From NCBI GenBank assembly GCA_946887345.1, contig CAMPKR010000049.1:1-11028 (forward strand): DNA of 11,028 nt. The letters are read 5' to 3'. Both the position numbers and the translations under genes were made by a program. Position 1 is the first letter of the stretch; each line of letters begins with the position of its first letter. The DNA comes from an uncultured Bacteroidota bacterium. GTDB lineage: Bacteria > Bacteroidota > Bacteroidia > Chitinophagales > Chitinophagaceae. The notes beneath the pieces were generated by a model, which made no database searches, was not told the DNA's origin, and was given only the letters and a program-made list of their open reading frames with translations. Shown here piece by piece: positions 7,710 to 11,028 of the stretch.

Positions 7710-7748
7710 AAAGCGTTAACCGGCTCGCCACTTCCTAAAGCGTTGACC
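7710..7748. repeat. Short direct repeat AAAGCGTTRACC (two copies)
   Basis: AAAGCGTTAACC at 7710-7721 and AAAGCGTTGACC at 7737-7748 differ at one base and start 27 bp apart. They lie 63-101 nt upstream of the ATG at 7647 and downstream of the preceding gene's stop. They could be a regulator site pair for the ELWxxDGT gene, but chance is possible. I found no good TAnnTTTG element in this gap. Confidence 0.4.
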
Positions 7749-7762
7749 ATCAAACTACAAGA

Positions 7763-8419
7763 TCACTCCTTTGCGAGCACAATGATGTCTTTCACCTCCA
7801 CCACCTGCCTCTCATACCCTTTTGATGCAGCGTTGATCATTGCCAGCCCCAACTCCTTCATTGTCGTCGCAACTAAAAATAATCTCAGCACCGGGTACAT
7901 CCAGTTCAGGTACTTATAGTATTTCAACGTGTTCTTCAGCCCCCTGGTAGGCAGCATAAATCCCGGCCGGAAAGCGTATACTTTTTTAAATGGCAGCTTC
8001 ATCAGGTCATTCTCAGTTTTACCTTTCACCCTTGCCCACATCTGTCTTCCTTTTTCACTGCTATCTGTCCCTCCTCCTGAAACGTAACAGAAGACCATAT
8101 CCTTATTATACTTCACCAGGGTCCGTGCTACATGCATCGTCAGTACATAGGTCTTTTTGGTGAACTCTTCTTCCTTCATCCCTATAGAACTCACACCCAG
8201 GCAGAAGAAACAGGCATTGTATCCGCTCAATTGGCCTTCTATTGCTGAAAGATCATAAAAGTCTGAATGAATGATCTCTTTCAGCTTCGGGTGGTCTACA
8301 CCACATGGCCGGCGATTGACGACCAGCACTTGCTCCACATCAGGATGGTGCAGGCATTCGTGCAGCACTCCTTCACCCACCATTCCGGTCGCGCCCGTTA
8401 CAATAGCCCTCAGCTTCAT
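7763..8419 (-). CDS. Rossmann-fold NAD(P)-binding protein, atypical SDR / epimerase-like
   Basis: This 218-residue soluble protein opens with a Rossmann strand and a TGATGMVG glycine motif (residues 8-15). VNRRP at 34-38 follows, where Arg residues after the second strand suggest NADP(H) preference. A conserved-looking YVSGGGTDSS segment (112-121) corresponds to the catalytic Ser region of short-chain dehydrogenases. The usual YxxxK is present as WARVK (W128, K132), so the catalytic Tyr is replaced by Trp. It most resembles the atypical NAD-dependent epimerase/HTATIP2-like group, with the KG.TE continuation intact. The ATG at 8419 places the nucleotide-binding motif at the usual distance from the N-terminus; the frame is open to 8470 but that would overlap the upstream gene. 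It lies 22 nt after the UbiA-like gene and is probably the last gene of that operon. The substrate is unknown. Confidence 0.87.
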   Translation of the reverse strand: MKLRAIVTGATGMVGEGVLHECLHHPDVEQVLVVNRRPCGVDHPKLKEIIHSDFYDLSAIEGQLSGYNACFFCLGVSSIGMKEEEFTKKTYVLTMHVARTLVKYNKDMVFCYVSGGGTDSSEKGRQMWARVKGKTENDLMKLPFKKVYAFRPGFMLPTRGLKNTLKYYKYLNWMYPVLRLFLVATTMKELGLAMINAASKGYERQVVEVKDIIVLAKE

Positions 8420-8441
8420 AAGAGATGTTTTAAGAAAATTA

Positions 8442-9362
8442 CTAAAAATAAGCCATGGCAATACTACCACACAATGCTTTCACCAGCATCAGCCCGTCTA
8501 TAATAATAAGATAGTAAAGTATCGACCTCCGCCTGTGCAGCGAATAAGCCACTGCAATCAGCAGTATGAACGGAATAGTATTCAGCAAAATTTTAAGTGT
8601 AGAAAAATGATGACTCATCGCATACACCAGGAAAGAACCCAGCCCTATCGCAGAAAGCGGAATAATGATGTAGAAGATCGTTTGGCGCAATCCTGTATTC
8701 ACCACAAAGGTTTTCAGCCTTTGGTTAGCATCTGTTGCATAGTCCTTTATATCAAAGAGGATACAGAGCACACTCACGAACATAAAGTTCTTCACAAACA
8801 GCAACCCGTTCTTGAAAGCCGGCTCAAACTCATTCGACTCTTGTATATTATAGAACAGCACCGGATACACCGTTACCACCCCGGCCCAGGTAAATCCTAT
8901 GATAAATGGCTTCAGCCATCCCACGCGTCTGAGATTCAACCCACCTCTTTTCGTACTGATGCCATAATAGAGTGCCGCAACAACAGGAAACACAAATACC
9001 ATGAACCAGTAAAACGCCGGCGCCCATAAAAACTGCCACCAGATGTCCTTCGCAAATAGCACCGCAAGAATCAGGATCAGCGCACCGAGCACCCATTGTC
9101 TTCGCTTGATGCGCTGCATATTGGCAGCATACCAACGGGTGCGTTCGTTTCCCACGTTAGGAGATGGCTCCCCCAGGTAAGCTACTGTATAATAGAAAAC
9201 AGCACCGCAAAACACCAGCGCATAATAAACAAGGCTATTCAGCGGAAACTCCTGCTGCAGGCTGGCCTCTATAGAAAGGGCAACCGCACAAATGCCGTAG
9301 AAGTAATTACCAAAGAATATGGTCTTGACAAGATTATTGTTTAAGCGCCTCGCAGGGCTCAT
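8442..9362 (-). CDS. UbiA-like polytopic membrane protein with a degenerate active site
   Basis: This 306-residue integral membrane protein has about eight or nine hydrophobic segments, in the size range of UbiA-superfamily prenyltransferases. The second Asp-rich motif is clear: FDIKDYATD, with D204, D207 and D211, followed by QRLKTFVV. The LYYGISTKRGGLNLRRVGWLKP region (131-152) also matches the pattern after the central helices. The first Asp-rich motif (NDxxDxxxD, normally near residues 60-75) is absent. The equivalent loop reads GEPSPNVGNERTRWY, and no Asp occurs before residue 106. Catalysis with a magnesium-bound prenyl diphosphate is therefore doubtful, or different. The ATG overlaps the LolA-like stop codon in an ATGA junction, showing translational coupling. 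No specific quinone, haem or lipid substrate can be assigned. Confidence 0.75.
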   Translation of the reverse strand: MSPARRLNNNLVKTIFFGNYFYGICAVALSIEASLQQEFPLNSLVYYALVFCGAVFYYTVAYLGEPSPNVGNERTRWYAANMQRIKRRQWVLGALILILAVLFAKDIWWQFLWAPAFYWFMVFVFPVVAALYYGISTKRGGLNLRRVGWLKPFIIGFTWAGVVTVYPVLFYNIQESNEFEPAFKNGLLFVKNFMFVSVLCILFDIKDYATDANQRLKTFVVNTGLRQTIFYIIIPLSAIGLGSFLVYAMSHHFSTLKILLNTIPFILLIAVAYSLHRRRSILYYLIIIDGLMLVKALCGSIAMAYF

Positions 9363-10066
9363 TTCTTCGTTTTTATTTTAAAGACCGCATCAGAGAGGCC
9401 GGTATTGATATCATACTTCAGGTAAGTAAGTTGTATCGTGCCCTTGCCCGCCTTACCCTTCCTTGGCTTTTGTGTCTCCGATGCATCATTGTAGTCCATA
9501 GTTACGCCCTGTGGTAGCTTATACTCTTTCACGTCCATCTGCACTGCCACCTTATCCGGCAGTCCTTGTGCTATGTACCTGCCATACTCCAGTTTCATCA
9601 TCACCATGCCCTGGTCCTTGGTGGTTGTCTCCGTGCGTAACGCTACCAGGTCTTTTTCATCTATCCATATCTTGGCCAGCACTATATTGCTGCTCTCATC
9701 ATTGGGTATCACCTTCACCACTCTCGTTTTCTTGCCACCTATTGTTTCATAGCCTGCATCCAGCGCCGTCACTTCCCCTGATGGCACAAGATTATTCAGT
9801 GTCATACTCACGTTCTTCCTCGGCAGTACCGAAAGTCCGCCATTCCTTTCCAGCCGCATCTTATCCGGGGCTTTAAAGTACAGCTTACCCCTCATCTCTG
9901 GTATCTTCATATAGGCCACATCTATCTTTATCTTCACATCTGCTGTATAGTCTTTTACTTTTAGTAGCTTTTCTCTCAGCGCATAAAACACTTTTTCAGC
10001 GTCCTGCGCATCCACCACATTACTCAGCAATACAAACACCGCCAATAAAACCAATCCCTTCTTCAT
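9359..10066 (-). CDS. LolA-like periplasmic outer-membrane lipoprotein-sorting protein
   Basis: This 235-residue exported protein has a signal peptide (1-20, LLSNVVDA before Q21). No lipobox Cys is seen, so it should be a soluble periplasmic protein. The rest fits the LolA/LolB-like half-barrel family: a long N-terminal helix (AEKVFYALREKLLKVKDYTA), then alternating strands such as GKLYFKAPDKMRLER (60-74), SNIVLAKIWIDEKDLVALRTE (126-146) and GTIQLTYLKYDINTGL near the end. The final part has the typical DAVFKIK ending. It is probably a carrier for lipoproteins or other hydrophobic molecules passing from an inner-membrane ABC transporter. Both neighbours overlap it by 4 nt (ATGA), with the ABC permease upstream and the UbiA-like gene downstream. 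A basic insertion (QKPRKGKAGKG, 199-209) is unusual. True LolA function is inferred from family only. Confidence 0.83.
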   Translation of the reverse strand: MKKGLVLLAVFVLLSNVVDAQDAEKVFYALREKLLKVKDYTADVKIKIDVAYMKIPEMRGKLYFKAPDKMRLERNGGLSVLPRKNVSMTLNNLVPSGEVTALDAGYETIGGKKTRVVKVIPNDESSNIVLAKIWIDEKDLVALRTETTTKDQGMVMMKLEYGRYIAQGLPDKVAVQMDVKEYKLPQGVTMDYNDASETQKPRKGKAGKGTIQLTYLKYDINTGLSDAVFKIKTKK

Positions 10067-10902
10067 GAGCTAATATCTTTCTTATTAAAGTATGCAATTG
10101 TTATACCAAGAAAACCCAGCGTATAAGCAACCAGTACTCCCGCCGACTTGTAAATCGCCGCATAAGGCACCGGGTCGTCAAAGAAACCCTTCCAACCAAT
10201 CATATGTGTAGTAAACAGGTAGGGCTTGATAGCATTGAATAGTGGCAACTCAAGATTGGTAAGTATCGTCAATACCACTACTATACCCATAGTGGCAATA
10301 ATGGGGCCAATAGAGTTATCTGCAAAGGCTGAAAGCATCATGGCCAGTGCTGCTATCGAGGTCATGGCCAGCGAGGCAAATACGAAAGCCGCCATATACC
10401 GCCACACCATATCATCCTTCAGCAGTATAATAAAGGTATCGCTCTTCATGTTCACCATATCCCCTGCGCCAAAGATCAGCAGGGACACAAACAGCCCCAC
10501 AACTGCCAGCCACACAATAAGCATCACCGTATAGACCAGGCTCGCCATAAATTTTATCCATATCAGCTTCGGCCTGCTGATAGGCTTGGTCAGCACCAGT
10601 CTCATGGTTCCCATACTAGCCTCGCCAGCCAGCATATCGCCCGCCACCAGCGCTACCAGCAGCGGTATCTGTACCAGCAGCGATTGCAATATGATATAGG
10701 TTACAAAGTACCCGTTGATAATATCGCCCTGCACATCAAACTGCTCCGTCACTGCCTGCATACCAAAGGAAACAAAGTCCTTACCCCCCGATAGCATAGC
10801 CAGCTGTATGATGAAGGAAATAGCCGCCACTATACCAAAGCTGATATAGGTACGTGGTCTCTTAAAAACCTTATACAGTTCTATGCGCAGTAGCTTCATC
10901 AT
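10063..10902 (-). CDS. ABC-2 type transporter permease
   Basis: This 279-residue inner-membrane permease has about six hydrophobic segments (roughly 18-36, 66-88, 117-145, 168-190, 198-215 and 250-272). The N-terminal LRIELYKVFKRPRTYI is typical of ABC-2 permeases (an amphipathic, basic cytoplasmic start). The short GTMRLVLTKPISRPKL loop (98-113) matches the conserved loop that contacts the ATPase in this family. It overlaps the ATPase gene by 32 nt and the LolA-like gene by 4 nt. It should pair with the upstream ATPase to form an exporter. The ATG at 10902 gives MMKLL; an ATG at 10899 is equally possible. The substrate is unknown, and the linkage to a LolA-like carrier suggests a lipid or lipoprotein-related cargo. 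Confidence 0.92.
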   Translation of the reverse strand: MMKLLRIELYKVFKRPRTYISFGIVAAISFIIQLAMLSGGKDFVSFGMQAVTEQFDVQGDIINGYFVTYIILQSLLVQIPLLVALVAGDMLAGEASMGTMRLVLTKPISRPKLIWIKFMASLVYTVMLIVWLAVVGLFVSLLIFGAGDMVNMKSDTFIILLKDDMVWRYMAAFVFASLAMTSIAALAMMLSAFADNSIGPIIATMGIVVVLTILTNLELPLFNAIKPYLFTTHMIGWKGFFDDPVPYAAIYKSAGVLVAYTLGFLGITIAYFNKKDISS

Positions 10903-11028
10903 TCGTCAGTGATAAAAAATAGGCTTCCAGTGAGTGTTTTGAATTGATTGATAGTACCGGCACCTCGTTACTTACCAGCCACTTATTCAGTTCCGGTATG
11001 CCCGCCGTGTTCATTTTTAGTGTAAGTG
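10871..11028 (-). CDS. ABC transporter ATP-binding protein, C-terminal fragment (N-terminus outside window)
   Basis: The last 51 residues of a protein are visible, ending at TAA (10873-10871). They read ...PELNKWLVSNE...SINSKHSLEAYFLSLTNDE..., matching the end of ABC-2 type ATPases, where a short strand and an SLE(D/A)YFLSLT segment close the protein. No Walker motifs are in view, so the call depends on this tail and on the downstream permease with a 32-nt overlap. It would supply ATP hydrolysis for the exporter. Confidence 0.8.
   Translation of the reverse strand, partial: LTLKMNTAGIPELNKWLVSNEVPVLSINSKHSLEAYFLSLTNDEATAHRTV

Noticed and set aside
7648..7731. 28-residue N-terminal extension of the ELWxxDGT protein
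   Set aside because: The signal peptide begins properly at the ATG at 7647. The extension would place 28 residues ahead of it and includes the untranslated gap with the direct repeat.
8420..8470. 17-residue N-terminal extension of the Rossmann protein
   Set aside because: It would overlap the end of the UbiA-like gene and push the TGATGMVG motif away from its usual N-terminal position.
8271..9029. 252-codon open frame on the plus strand
   Set aside because: It lies antisense to the UbiA-like and Rossmann genes. Its product is rich in His, Arg and Gln with no domain pattern, signal or membrane segments, while the minus strand gives clear families.

Overview
The window looks like a chromosomal segment of a Bacteroidota bacterium, plausibly of the Chitinophagaceae or a near relative. 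Four secreted proteins each end in a type IX secretion system (T9SS) type A sorting domain with the YPNPA-type motif. Other lineage signs are a GEVED domain, ELWxxDGT repeats, a LytS/LytTR two-component pair, and at least one promoter element of the Bacteroidota form TAnnTTTG. GC content looks moderate. Family assignment at genus level is inference only. Every supported gene lies on the minus strand, so reading runs from high to low coordinates.

Right part (11028 to 7763): five tightly packed genes. They encode the tail of an ABC-transporter ATPase, an ABC-2 type permease, a periplasmic LolA-like protein, a UbiA-like polytopic membrane protein and a Rossmann-fold NAD(P)-binding protein. The first four overlap their neighbours, twice through ATGA junctions, and the last follows after 22 nt. 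This is almost certainly one transcript and suggests an envelope or lipid-related export function. The UbiA-like protein lacks the first Asp-rich motif, and the Rossmann protein has Trp where the catalytic Tyr is expected.

Middle (7647 to 4544): two single-gene units. The first is a 543-residue T9SS cargo built from eight or nine blades of about 48 residues with ELWxxDGT motifs. It ends in a strong hairpin at 5961-5997. The second is an RhlE-type DEAD-box RNA helicase. It is preceded by a TATCTTTG element and ends in a hairpin whose stem contains the stop codon.

Left part (4262 to 1): an Omp28/thioredoxin-like cargo, a GEVED plus fibronectin-III cargo, a small Cys-pair cargo, a LytS-type sensor kinase and a LytTR-type response regulator cut by the window edge. 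Gaps are 11, 57 and 2 nt, followed by a 23-nt overlap, so exported proteins and a signalling pair may be co-expressed. A possible promoter lies just upstream of the first gene.

No stretch of 300 bases lacks a gene. The largest gaps are 4263-4543 (candidate promoter, a terminator and no convincing gene), 5831-6015 (promoter and terminator) and 7648-7762 (a short direct repeat). I saw no tRNA, rRNA, CRISPR array, insertion sequence or phage gene. The window appears to be ordinary core and envelope gene content with a few unusual variants. I did not find a clearly new defence or mobile system.
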